Below are positions 48,001-55,705 of a stretch of DNA of 64,000 bases, piece after piece. The DNA is from Chthoniobacter sp. Its GTDB lineage: Bacteria; Verrucomicrobiota; Verrucomicrobiia; Chthoniobacterales; Chthoniobacteraceae. The position numbers were made by a program, and so were the translations under genes. Position 1 is the stretch's first letter. Every line of letters starts with the position of its first letter. Below the pieces are notes generated by a model, which worked only from the letters and a program-made list of their open reading frames with translations, did no database searches and was not told the origin of the DNA. Location of the stretch: positions 54,883-118,882 of the forward strand of contig JAIOPH010000016.1 in assembly GCA_021414005.1 (NCBI GenBank). Reading direction: 5' to 3'.

Positions 48001-48420
48001 GACCATGCGGGGCCGGGTTTCCGGCGGATAGGGTGCGCCCATTCTCACCCACTCGGTAAGCACCTCGATCTGCGCGGCGCTCAGTTTTCCGCCGCTCTTC
48101 TTCGGCGGCATGATGAGGTCGTGGCTCGTCTGCTCCACCGCTTCGATGAGCAGACTCTTTGCCGGTTCGCCAGACACCAGCGCCGGGCCCGTCTCGCCGC
48201 CGGTTAGCGCGCCGTCGCGCGAGTCCAGCACCAGGCCCCCTTTGATTTTTTCCGCGGAGTGGCTGTGGCACTTGAAACAGTGCTCTTCGAAGATGGGGCG
48301 GATTTTTTCCTCAAAAAAACGCCCGCCGTCGCGCGGCTCACCGGCACCCGCGCGCGGAAGCACGAGACCAAGAAGGAGAATGACGGGGACGGCGCAGCGC
48401 ATGGGCCGGGAGACTGGCAC
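45070..48420 (-). CDS. Giant secreted PSCyt1/DUF1549/DUF1553 cytochrome with LamG-like domain
   Basis: A 1116-residue protein with a signal peptide (to about residue 27, ending AGAG). The PSCyt1 haem motif is C48-F-K-C51-H52. DUF1549 follows ([17 protein letters not shown] ... [26 protein letters not shown]), then a coiled-coil segment, DUF1553 ([40 protein letters not shown]) and a LamG/concanavalin-like C-terminal part (about 830-1090). Such proteins are typical of Planctomycetes and Verrucomicrobia and are linked to polysaccharide use; substrate unknown. A 35-residue low-complexity insertion near residues 226-260 comes from a palindromic repeat. Usually followed by a DUF1501 gene, which is absent here. 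Confidence 0.9.
   Translation of the reverse strand: [1116 protein letters not shown]
47641..47750. repeat. In-frame purine/pyrimidine palindrome inside the cytochrome gene
   Basis: A G/A-rich arm (about 47646-47685, GGAGGGAAGGTGAGAGGGAG and on) faces a C/T-rich arm (about 47690-47740, CCATCCCTCCGTCCCTCCCT and on) with degenerate short-period repeats. It encodes an E/G/R/K then S/P/L-rich segment between the conserved EAFV and [10 protein letters not shown] parts of DUF1549, where relatives have only a short linker. Confidence 0.65.
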
Positions 48421-48503
48421 AGGTGCGAGAAAAAATCTGCCGCGGAATGTGCATCAGGGCGCGGTTGCCCGCGGACGGGCGCTGTGCTTACTTCGCCGCC
48501 CTT

Positions 48504-49307
48504 ATGCTGCACTTCACGAAAATGAACGGGGCCGGAAATGATTTCGTCATGGTGGACAACCGCGACGGCCAGACCACCCTCACCGGCACGCAGATCGCCC
48601 GTCTCTGCGATCGCCACCGCGGCGTGGGTGCCGACGGCCTGCTCGCCGTCGAGCCCGCGCAGGGCGGCGCGCATTTTCGCATGCGCTACTACAACGCGGA
48701 CGGCGGCGAGGCTGAGATGTGCGGCAACGGCGCGCGCTGCTTCGCGCGTTTCGCGCAAAAGATCAGCGGCCAGGCAGGCGACCTTTCCTTTGAAACGATG
48801 GCGGGCGTGATCTCCGCCAAGTTTCTCGGCGACCTCGTGCAGATCCAGATGAGCACCCCGCACTCCCTCCGGCTCGACGACCGCCTGCACGTCGGCGGCG
48901 AAGTGCTGCACGTCCACTCCGTGAACACCGGCGTGCCGCACGCCGTCGTCTTCGTGGACGACCTCGCCGGTACCGACGTGCGCCACGTCGGTCGCGCGCT
49001 TCGCTACCACGAGCACTTTGCGCCCAAAGGCACGAACGCGAACTTCGTGCAGCAGCGCACCGCCGACACCATCGCCATCCGCACCTACGAGCGCGGTGTC
49101 GAGGACGAGACGCTGGCCTGCGGCACCGGCATGGTCGCCTGCGCCCTCATTTTCCACGAGCGCACCGGTGCGCCCGCACCTGTGCAGGTGCAGGTCCGCG
49201 GCGGCGAGACGCTCCGCATCGGCTTCGAGAAAGCGGCGGACGGCTACGCGAACGTCACGCTGACCGGCCCGGCGGATTTCGTTTTCGACGGCGTGACCGC
49301 AGCGTAA
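48504..49307 (+). CDS. dapF: Diaminopimelate epimerase
   Basis: PLP-independent epimerase converting LL- to meso-diaminopimelate for lysine and peptidoglycan. The two catalytic cysteines are C73 in EMCGNGARC and C206 in ETLACGTGM; MLHFTKMNGAGNDF at the start and VNTGVPHAVVFVDD are family motifs. I chose the ATG at 48504, the standard start; the frame is open to 48423 without conservation. Length 267 residues is normal. It converges on the LolA-like gene with three bases between the stops. Confidence 0.95.
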   Translation: MLHFTKMNGAGNDFVMVDNRDGQTTLTGTQIARLCDRHRGVGADGLLAVEPAQGGAHFRMRYYNADGGEAEMCGNGARCFARFAQKISGQAGDLSFETMAGVISAKFLGDLVQIQMSTPHSLRLDDRLHVGGEVLHVHSVNTGVPHAVVFVDDLAGTDVRHVGRALRYHEHFAPKGTNANFVQQRTADTIAIRTYERGVEDETLACGTGMVACALIFHERTGAPAPVQVQVRGGETLRIGFEKAADGYANVTLTGPADFVFDGVTAA

Positions 49308-49310
49308 CCG

Positions 49311-50012
49311 CTACTCCACGGAGTCGATATTCAGATACGTGGGCGTGCGGTCCCTGGACTTTCCGGGGTCAACCCACTCGATCCGCATTTCTTTCAGAAT
49401 CCAGAGGCCATCGTCGGTCTTTTGGCCGGAGATGACTTTGAAGCGGCGGACGAATTTCCCCGCGTCGTCGTAGGCCTCGGCCTGCATGAGCGCGCCGCTG
49501 TTTTTGGCGATCCACAATTTCACGCTGCCGTACTGCGAATCCTTTGCGGAGCCGGGCTCCACGCGGACGATCCAGCATTTTTGCAGCACCATGATCTGCT
49601 CGCCCACGACCTCGGCCTTGGGCCAGTAGAGGAAGCGCAGCGAGAGGTCTTCGTAGCTCAGGTCGGTGTCGCGCACGCGGGTGTCGAAGCGCGCAGGCGT
49701 GATCTTTTCGGTGCCGCCCTTGGTCACTTCCTCGAAGCGCGAGGACTTCTCGCCGAGCCGGAGCTGGAGGGTGAAAGGCGGGGCCGTGAATTCGTAGCGG
49801 ATCACTCCGGCGGTCATGGAGAGGCGAAATGGGACGGTCTTGCCCGCGTTGCGCAGTTCGCCGCGAAGGGCGCGGTTCTGCGCGGCCTGCGCCACGCGGA
49901 CCGACTTGAGGATGCCCAGAGCGTCGGGGGTTTCCTCAGCGACCGCGGAACCGCTTAAACACAGGATTCCGAGCGCGACCAATCGTGTCTTTACTTGAAA
50001 AAGCAGGCTCAT
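49311..50012 (-). CDS. Outer-membrane lipoprotein-sorting (LolA-like) protein
   Basis: A 233-residue protein from the ATG at 50012 with a signal peptide (LFQVKTRLVALGILCLSGSA, cleaved near AVA-EE). The beta-rich body with FRLSMTAGVIRYEFTAPPF, YEDLSLRFLYWPKAEVV, CWIVRVEPGSAKDSQYGSVK and GQKTDDGLWILKEMRIEWVD matches the TP_0789/LolA-like family annotated as outer-membrane lipoprotein-sorting proteins, where the D-L-S-x-x-F-x-Y-W step is common. It is divergent from the PAP2 gene with only 27 bases between the starts, so the promoters must overlap. Confidence 0.75.
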   Translation of the reverse strand: MSLLFQVKTRLVALGILCLSGSAVAEETPDALGILKSVRVAQAAQNRALRGELRNAGKTVPFRLSMTAGVIRYEFTAPPFTLQLRLGEKSSRFEEVTKGGTEKITPARFDTRVRDTDLSYEDLSLRFLYWPKAEVVGEQIMVLQKCWIVRVEPGSAKDSQYGSVKLWIAKNSGALMQAEAYDDAGKFVRRFKVISGQKTDDGLWILKEMRIEWVDPGKSRDRTPTYLNIDSVE

Positions 50013-50039
50013 ACGCTCGCGAACCTCAGCGATTTTGTC

Positions 50040-50693
50040 ATGGATCAAAAGCTCCTTTTTCTCATCAACCGCGAGTGGACTAATCCCGCTCTGGATCGGC
50101 TGATGGCGCTGATGTCGAGCCTGCCGGTGTGGCTGCCGCTGCTGATCGTCGCGGGGTGCTGGGCGCTGTGGCGGGGCGGGTTTCGCGCGCGGGCATTTAT
50201 CGTCACGGCAGGGCTGATCGTCGGGATCAATGACGGGCTGGTGGCGAAGAATGTGAAGCGGCTGGCGGACCGGCCCCGCCCGCATCAGGTGCTGGACGGG
50301 GTGCGCATGCTCGACCTCGCCAAGGCGACCCCGCGGCTGCTGGCGGTGGCGAAGCCGGTGAAGGTGAAGCTGTCCCATCCGACCGGTGCCTTGGACAACG
50401 TGGACGGGCGCTCGTTCCCATCGTCGCACGCGATGAACACGATCACCATCGCGCTGGTGGCGACATGTTTTTACCGGCGGCGCGGCTGGCTGGCCTTCGT
50501 GCCCGCTCTGCTCGTGGGCTACTCGCGCGTCTATGTGGGCGCGCACTGGCCGAGCGACATCGTGACTTCCATTTTCTTTGCGCTCGGCACCACGCTGCTG
50601 CTGCTGGCGGGTTGCGAAATGGTCTGGCGGCGGCTGGGCGCGCGCTCTTTCCCGCAGATTCACGCGGCCCATCCGAGCCTGTTCACTCCATGA
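50040..50693 (+). CDS. PAP2-family membrane phosphatase
   Basis: A 217-residue polytopic acid phosphatase, likely acting on isoprenyl or lipid phosphates. The three motifs are KRLADRPRPH (C1), PSSHAMNT (C2, with PSSH in place of PSGH) and SRVYVGAHWPSDI (C3). I chose the ATG at 50040; a start at 49995 would overlap the divergent gene. Its stop codon overlaps the ATG of the next gene (ATGA), coupling it to a lipid-linked glycosyltransferase, which suggests a role in undecaprenyl-phosphate or lipid A handling. Confidence 0.9.
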   Translation: MDQKLLFLINREWTNPALDRLMALMSSLPVWLPLLIVAGCWALWRGGFRARAFIVTAGLIVGINDGLVAKNVKRLADRPRPHQVLDGVRMLDLAKATPRLLAVAKPVKVKLSHPTGALDNVDGRSFPSSHAMNTITIALVATCFYRRRGWLAFVPALLVGYSRVYVGAHWPSDIVTSIFFALGTTLLLLAGCEMVWRRLGARSFPQIHAAHPSLFTP

Positions 50694-52411
50694 TCTCCCG
50701 CCGCTTCCTCTACCTCTTTCTCGGCGTGCTCACGGTGCTCCGGCTGGTCTATTGCGGGCAGGTCGAGTTGTCGCCGGACGAGGCATATTACTTCCAGTGG
50801 AGCGAGCATCTCGCCCCGAGTTATTTCAGCAAAGGCCCCGGTATCGCGCTGACAATGTGGCTGAGCACGCATCTTTTCGGCGTGTCGGAGTTTGGCATCC
50901 GCGCGTTTAGTCCCCTGCTCGGGCTTGGCACCAGCCTGCTCATCGCGTGGCTGGCGCGGCGGCTCTACAGCGAGTCGGTCGCCGTCTGGGCCGTGGTGCT
51001 CATCAACTGCACGCCGATCTTCAATGTCGGCTCGCTCCTGCTGACCATTGACCCGCTCTCGATCTTCTTCTGGGCCGCCGCCCTCGCCACGTTCTGGCGG
51101 GCGCTGGAGGAAAGCCCGGCGTTTTCCCGCTGGTGGCCGCTCACCGGCGCGCTCATCGGGTGCGGCTTTCTCGCGAAATACACCAACGCGATGCAGCTTC
51201 TCTCCATCCTGCTGCTCCTCGCCCTCACGCCGAAGTACCGCCGCGAACTATGGCGTCCCGGCTTCGCCAGCCTGCTCGCCGTCTTCGCTCTTTGCACCAT
51301 CCCCGTATTCGTTTGGAACGCCCAGCACGACTGGATCACGCTCCGCCATCTCGGCGAGCGCGGCGGCCTGAATGGCGGCCCGCGCTTTCGGCCCGGCGAG
51401 TTTTTCACCTATCTCGGGCTCCACTTCGGCGTGTATTCGCCGCTCATTTTCGGTGGCCTGCTTTTCGCCCTGCCGTGGGCGTGGAAAAAGGCGCGCATCC
51501 ATTTCAAGCCCCGCTTCCTCCTCGCCTTCACGCTCCCGCTTTTCGTCCTCTACTTCACCCTCGCGCTGAAGCAATCCGGCGAACCCAACTGGACCGCGCC
51601 CGCCGCAATCAGCCTCGCCATCCTCGCCGTGGCCTGCTGGCACGAGCTGGCGGAGGAGCGCAAATGGGCGCGTCCCTTCGCCATCGCCGCGCTGGCTTTG
51701 GGCGCGGGGAGCAGCTTCATCACGGTGGATTTCGACATCCTCCGCCGCGTCGGTATCCCCCTCTCCTACGACCGCGACCCCAGCGCGCGGCTGCGCGGCT
51801 GGCGCTCCGGCGCGGAGCAGATCGAGGCGCTGCGCAAAAAATACGAGGCCGAGCAGGGCCGGCCCGTTTTCCTCATCGCGAACAACTACGGCACCGCCTC
51901 CAGCCTGGCCTTTTACCTCCGGGACAAACGCCGCGAAGGCCCCGGCCATCCGCCGGTCTATTGCCCGATGTCCGCAGTGCCCGGCAACCAGTTCTACTTC
52001 TGGCCGCGCTACGATGGCACCACCCTTTACGCCGACACCGCTCGCACCCTCCTGCCCACGCTCGACACCGCGCCGCGGGCCAAGCTCGCGACCGCCCTCG
52101 CCGGGCTGGAGGTCACGGGCACGCCCGAGGAGGAAATGCGCCGCCGCCGGATCTTCCTCATGGCGCTCAACGACGCCGCGCCGCAGCTCGCGATTGACGA
52201 AAACTTCACCGAGGCCATGGGCTACAGTTCCTTCCTCGGCCGCAGCGCGCTCTACATCACCGACCGCCCCGAGGGTAAACCCGACTCCACGCTGATCCGC
52301 GAATTTGCCCACTGGGAAAAGATCGCCGACATCGCCATCACCCGCCGCGGCCTCCCGCTCCGCCAGCTCCGCGTCTTTGCCTGCACGGACTACCGGCAGC
52401 CGGAGCTGTGA
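50690..52411 (+). CDS. ArnT/PMT-like (GT39/GT83) integral-membrane glycosyltransferase
   Basis: A 573-residue protein with about 11 membrane helices and a periplasmic C-terminal domain. VELSPDEAYYFQWSEHL carries the acidic residues of the first periplasmic loop, followed by SYFSKGPGIALTMW, which is a typical ArnT/PMT family pattern; later FLAKYTNAMQL and WNAQHDWITL. It would transfer a sugar from a polyprenyl-phosphate donor to lipid A, protein or another glycolipid. The start at 50690 overlaps the PAP2 stop codon; the frame is open further upstream but inside the PAP2 gene. Confidence 0.87.
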   Translation: MISRRFLYLFLGVLTVLRLVYCGQVELSPDEAYYFQWSEHLAPSYFSKGPGIALTMWLSTHLFGVSEFGIRAFSPLLGLGTSLLIAWLARRLYSESVAVWAVVLINCTPIFNVGSLLLTIDPLSIFFWAAALATFWRALEESPAFSRWWPLTGALIGCGFLAKYTNAMQLLSILLLLALTPKYRRELWRPGFASLLAVFALCTIPVFVWNAQHDWITLRHLGERGGLNGGPRFRPGEFFTYLGLHFGVYSPLIFGGLLFALPWAWKKARIHFKPRFLLAFTLPLFVLYFTLALKQSGEPNWTAPAAISLAILAVACWHELAEERKWARPFAIAALALGAGSSFITVDFDILRRVGIPLSYDRDPSARLRGWRSGAEQIEALRKKYEAEQGRPVFLIANNYGTASSLAFYLRDKRREGPGHPPVYCPMSAVPGNQFYFWPRYDGTTLYADTARTLLPTLDTAPRAKLATALAGLEVTGTPEEEMRRRRIFLMALNDAAPQLAIDENFTEAMGYSSFLGRSALYITDRPEGKPDSTLIREFAHWEKIADIAITRRGLPLRQLRVFACTDYRQPEL

Positions 52412-52471
52412 TCAGAGCCAGGAATTTGCAAAAGTCTTGCCGGGGGCGGGGCGGTGAATACTTTGCGCGCC

Positions 52472-52999
52472 ATGCCTGCAACGACTCCCGCCGCCTACGA
52501 CTCGAAGATCGAGGGAAACATCATTTTTACCCAGGTGGATGCGGCGATGAACTGGATGCGGAAGAACTCGCTGTGGCCGATGCCGATGGGGCTGGCCTGC
52601 TGCGCCATTGAGCTGATGGCGGCGGGCGCGTCGCGGTTCGACATCGCGCGGTTCGGGGCGGAGGTGATGCGCTTTTCGCCGCGGCAGAGCGATGTGATGA
52701 TCGTGGCGGGGACGGTAACCTATAAAATGGCGCTCGCGGTGAAGCGCATCTGGGACCAGATGCCGGAGCCGAAATGGTGCATCGCGATGGGCGCGTGCGC
52801 GTCGAGCGGCGGGATGTATCGCAGCTATGCGGTGTTGCAGGGGATCGACCAGCTCATCCCGGTGGACGTGTACATCTCCGGTTGCCCGCCGCGGCCCGAG
52901 GCGCTGCTGGAGGGGCTGATGCGGCTGCAGCGGAAGATCGAGACCGAGCATCCGCTGCGCGAGCAAAAGCGGGAACTCATCGCCAGCTTTAACGCCTGA
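52472..52999 (+). CDS. nuoB: NADH-quinone oxidoreductase subunit B
   Basis: Complex I subunit binding the terminal [4Fe-4S] cluster N2. The ligand cysteines are in [18 protein letters not shown] and [27 protein letters not shown] is the usual N-terminus. I chose the ATG at 52472 ([12 protein letters not shown]). It is followed by nuoC after nine bases, but nuoA is not upstream: the preceding gene is a glycosyltransferase. Length 175 residues is normal. Confidence 0.95.
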   Translation: MPATTPAAYDSKIEGNIIFTQVDAAMNWMRKNSLWPMPMGLACCAIELMAAGASRFDIARFGAEVMRFSPRQSDVMIVAGTVTYKMALAVKRIWDQMPEPKWCIAMGACASSGGMYRSYAVLQGIDQLIPVDVYISGCPPRPEALLEGLMRLQRKIETEHPLREQKRELIASFNA

Positions 53000-53008
53000 T
53001 TTTACCCC

Positions 53009-53581
53009 ATGGCTTCCCCGATAAATGCCGCAGTCAGTGCCATCCAGGCGAAATTCAAAGTCGCGCAGAAGACCGAGTTCCGCGGCGAAACCACGCTGCT
53101 CGTGGAGCGCGCGGAGATTCGGGAGCTTTGCGCGTTTTGCAAGGAGACGCTCAGTTTTGACATGCTGCTCGACCTGAGCGGCGTGGATAATTTCGGCGAG
53201 GAACCCCGCTTCGAGGTGGTGTACGAGCTTTACCAGATGGCCACGGACGCGCATCTGCGGCTGAAGATCACGGTGTCGGAGGATGAACTGAGTGTGCCGT
53301 CGGTGATCGGCGTGTGGCCGACGGCGGACTGGCACGAGCGGGAGGCGTGGGACATGTATGGGATCGGCTTCAGCGGGCATCCCGATCTGCGGCGCATCCT
53401 GATGTGGGAGGGGTATCCGTTTTTTCCGCTGCGCAAAGATTTCCCGCTCGCCGGTCGCGCGAGCGAGATGCCGGATGTGGCCTTCAGCAAGGCCGCGCCG
53501 CTGGCGGGCGGGCCATTCGTGACCGTGCCATCGACGGCGACGACGAAGGACCGCGAGCCGCGCTCGCGCGAGCAGAGCTAG
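53009..53581 (+). CDS. nuoC: NADH-quinone oxidoreductase subunit C
   Basis: Peripheral-arm complex I subunit of 190 residues. The signature ADWHEREAWDMYGIGFSGHP then DLRRILMWEGYPFFPLRKDF is intact. It follows nuoB directly. No nuoD follows: the next gene is a secretin on the opposite strand, so this is a two-gene nuo cluster. The C-terminal 25 residues (TVPSTATTKDREPRSREQS) are polar and probably disordered. Confidence 0.95.
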   Translation: MASPINAAVSAIQAKFKVAQKTEFRGETTLLVERAEIRELCAFCKETLSFDMLLDLSGVDNFGEEPRFEVVYELYQMATDAHLRLKITVSEDELSVPSVIGVWPTADWHEREAWDMYGIGFSGHPDLRRILMWEGYPFFPLRKDFPLAGRASEMPDVAFSKAAPLAGGPFVTVPSTATTKDREPRSREQS

Positions 53582-53672
53582 GCGCGGAGGCCGGTGTCAC
53601 TGGCATCAATGGGCAGAAAACAGAACACCAGCCCATGTCGGACTGGCGTCTGTAACCCCCAATGAAAATGCC

Positions 53673-53690
53673 GGGGAGGTTTCCCCCTTT
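53673..53690 (+). terminator. Possible weak terminator after nuoC
   Basis: GGGGA, a four-base loop and TCCCC, followed by CCTTTT, lie in the 137-base gap between nuoC and the convergent secretin gene. The stem is only 5 bp and the T-tract is short, so the call is tentative. Confidence 0.3.
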
Positions 53691-53718
53691 TATGGCGGCC
53701 CGGTCCGCCCAAGTGGAC

Positions 53719-55530
53719 TCAGAATGAGCTGGCGCGGGTGCTGCCTTTTTTCTTCGGCGCGGGTGCCACACCAGGTTTCGCGTAGTCGGCGGCGAGCTGG
53801 CGGTTGGAAGTCGGCACGAGGCGCTTGGCTCCTTTGGCGTTGTTGCGCCAGCCGTTCGGGTCGGCGTATTCCTCGCCGCTGTGGGTGAGGCCGGTGACCT
53901 GGTCTTCGAGACCGGTGCCATAGCCCTGCTCGATGATGGTGGGCGTGACGAAGATGAGGAGGTTGCGCTTGTTGCGCTGGTTGAGCTTTTCCTGAAAGAG
54001 ATAGCCGAGGAGTGGCACGTCGCCGAGAACGGGAACCTTGGTGCGGCCCTTCGTTTGCTCGTCCTGGAGCAGGCCGCCGATGGCGAGGGTGTCGCCGCTG
54101 TGAATGAGGACGTTCGAATCAAGCGTGCGTTTGTCGATGACCGGGCTGGTGACGGTCGCGCCGCCAAAGGCGAAGGTGGCGTCGCCGACTTTGTTGCTGA
54201 TCTCGGGCTTCACCTTCATGGAGATGTAGCCGTCCTTGTTGATGGAAGGCGTGACGGTCAGGGTGTTGCCGAATTCCTTGTCCTGAAATCCGCTGAAGAC
54301 GGCCTGCGCGGTTTGTTCGTTGAAGTTGAGCTGGGGCACCGGCTGGGCGCGGGTGATGGTGATCTTGGCCTCCAGGTTATTGGAAGTGACGACGCGGGGA
54401 TGCGCGAGAAATTCGGCGTCGGCGTCTTCATTCAAGAGCCGCAGGGTGGCGGACATGGCCGGGACGCTGAGGATGGCAAACTGGCTGCCGATGGCGTCGC
54501 CAAAACCACCGCGGGTCATGCCGTTCATGAGAAAATCCTGCGCGTCAAATTTGCCGTTCGCGGTTTTGACCTCCTGAATCGTGTCGGGAACGATCTTCGT
54601 CGTGGTCGTGCCGGTGATGGGATCGGTATCCGTCTGAATCTTGGATTTTGCAGGCGTGGTGCCGCCGTATTTGATCGTCTGCGGCGAACTGGAACCGCCG
54701 ACGACGCCGGCCCAGTTAATGCCGTAGCTTTGCTTGGGGTTGGAGGTGACCTCGACGAGCCGCGCTTCGATCATCACCTGCTTGGTCGGGCGGTCCACGC
54801 TTTCGAGGAAAAGTTTGATCTTATCGAGATTCGACCGGTTTTCGCGGTAGTAGATGGTGTTTGTCCGCACGTCGAACTGCGGGGCGACGCCGCTCTGGAG
54901 CTGGCCCTGCAGGAGCGGGACGATTTTCTCGGCCGTGGCGTAGCTCAGCGTGTAGTTTCCGCTCTCGGTGGGCTCCTTGGCTTTTTCGGCGGCGGTCTTG
55001 ATGAAATAGGTTCCCTTCTGCTCATCCATGATGAGTCCTTTTGCAGTGATGATTGTGTCGATGGCGTCCCTCGCGGTCTTGTTCTCGAGCCGCATGCTGA
55101 CCGTGCCGCCTGTGGCGGTAACCTGATCGCTGACGACGATGTCTATTTTCGCCTGCCGGGCGAGGGTGCGCAGGACCAGGCCGATTTCGTCGCCTTGAAA
55201 CTCGACGGTGCGAACGGTGGCGGGCGTGGCGGCTGGCGCGGTACTGGGCAATGGCAGACCGGTGAGATCCGCGGCGGGTGTGCCGCCCACGGCGGGCGGG
55301 ATGACCTGCTGCGTTCCCGTTCCCGGCACCTGAATAGGCGGCTCAATGGGAGCAGGCACGGCGGCGGTGGGCGCGACTGCGGCGGGCGCGGCGGGCGCGG
55401 CGGGTGAGGCAGAGGGAGTTACGGCAGGCGTGGCTGGTGCCGCAGGCTTGGCAGCGGCGGGGCCTTGGGCGAGAGCGCTGCTCACGGAAAGAGCGGCGAA
55501 AACGCAGAGCGTGGAGTGAAGTTTGACCAT
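53719..55530 (-). CDS. Second secretin (GspD/PilQ-like)
   Basis: A 603-residue secreted protein. I chose the ATG at 55530 (MVKLHSTLCVFAALSVSSALA, a signal peptide); the frame runs to 55647 without conservation. An Ala/Pro-rich linker (about 25-100) precedes an AMIN/STN-like domain (VEFQGDEIGLVLRTLARQAK), N1-type domains (VSMRLENKTARDAIDTII, SYATAEKIVPLLQGQL, VDRPTKQVMIEARLVEV) and the secretin core (LAHPRVVTSNNLEAKITI, LTVTPSINKDGYISMKVKPE, LAIGGLLQDEQ, VPVLGDVPLLGYLFQ). It lacks the TPR N-terminus of the other secretin and no type II secretion genes are adjacent. Confidence 0.9.
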   Translation of the reverse strand: MVKLHSTLCVFAALSVSSALAQGPAAAKPAAPATPAVTPSASPAAPAAPAAVAPTAAVPAPIEPPIQVPGTGTQQVIPPAVGGTPAADLTGLPLPSTAPAATPATVRTVEFQGDEIGLVLRTLARQAKIDIVVSDQVTATGGTVSMRLENKTARDAIDTIITAKGLIMDEQKGTYFIKTAAEKAKEPTESGNYTLSYATAEKIVPLLQGQLQSGVAPQFDVRTNTIYYRENRSNLDKIKLFLESVDRPTKQVMIEARLVEVTSNPKQSYGINWAGVVGGSSSPQTIKYGGTTPAKSKIQTDTDPITGTTTTKIVPDTIQEVKTANGKFDAQDFLMNGMTRGGFGDAIGSQFAILSVPAMSATLRLLNEDADAEFLAHPRVVTSNNLEAKITITRAQPVPQLNFNEQTAQAVFSGFQDKEFGNTLTVTPSINKDGYISMKVKPEISNKVGDATFAFGGATVTSPVIDKRTLDSNVLIHSGDTLAIGGLLQDEQTKGRTKVPVLGDVPLLGYLFQEKLNQRNKRNLLIFVTPTIIEQGYGTGLEDQVTGLTHSGEEYADPNGWRNNAKGAKRLVPTSNRQLAADYAKPGVAPAPKKKGSTRASSF

Positions 55531-55705
55531 AGGAGTGAAGCTGTCTGTTTCGAGGTTTGGACGTGATAGAGCAGCCGCTAGGCCATCGGCGTTTCTACGC
55601 GGAAAAAGATTCCGTTTCTCGCATCGGCGAGAGTCCAGCCCTCTCAATCCCCTCGAAATGAGAGCCGCGCGACCGGGGCAATTGCGGCCAGTGCGGTGAC
55701 GCGAG

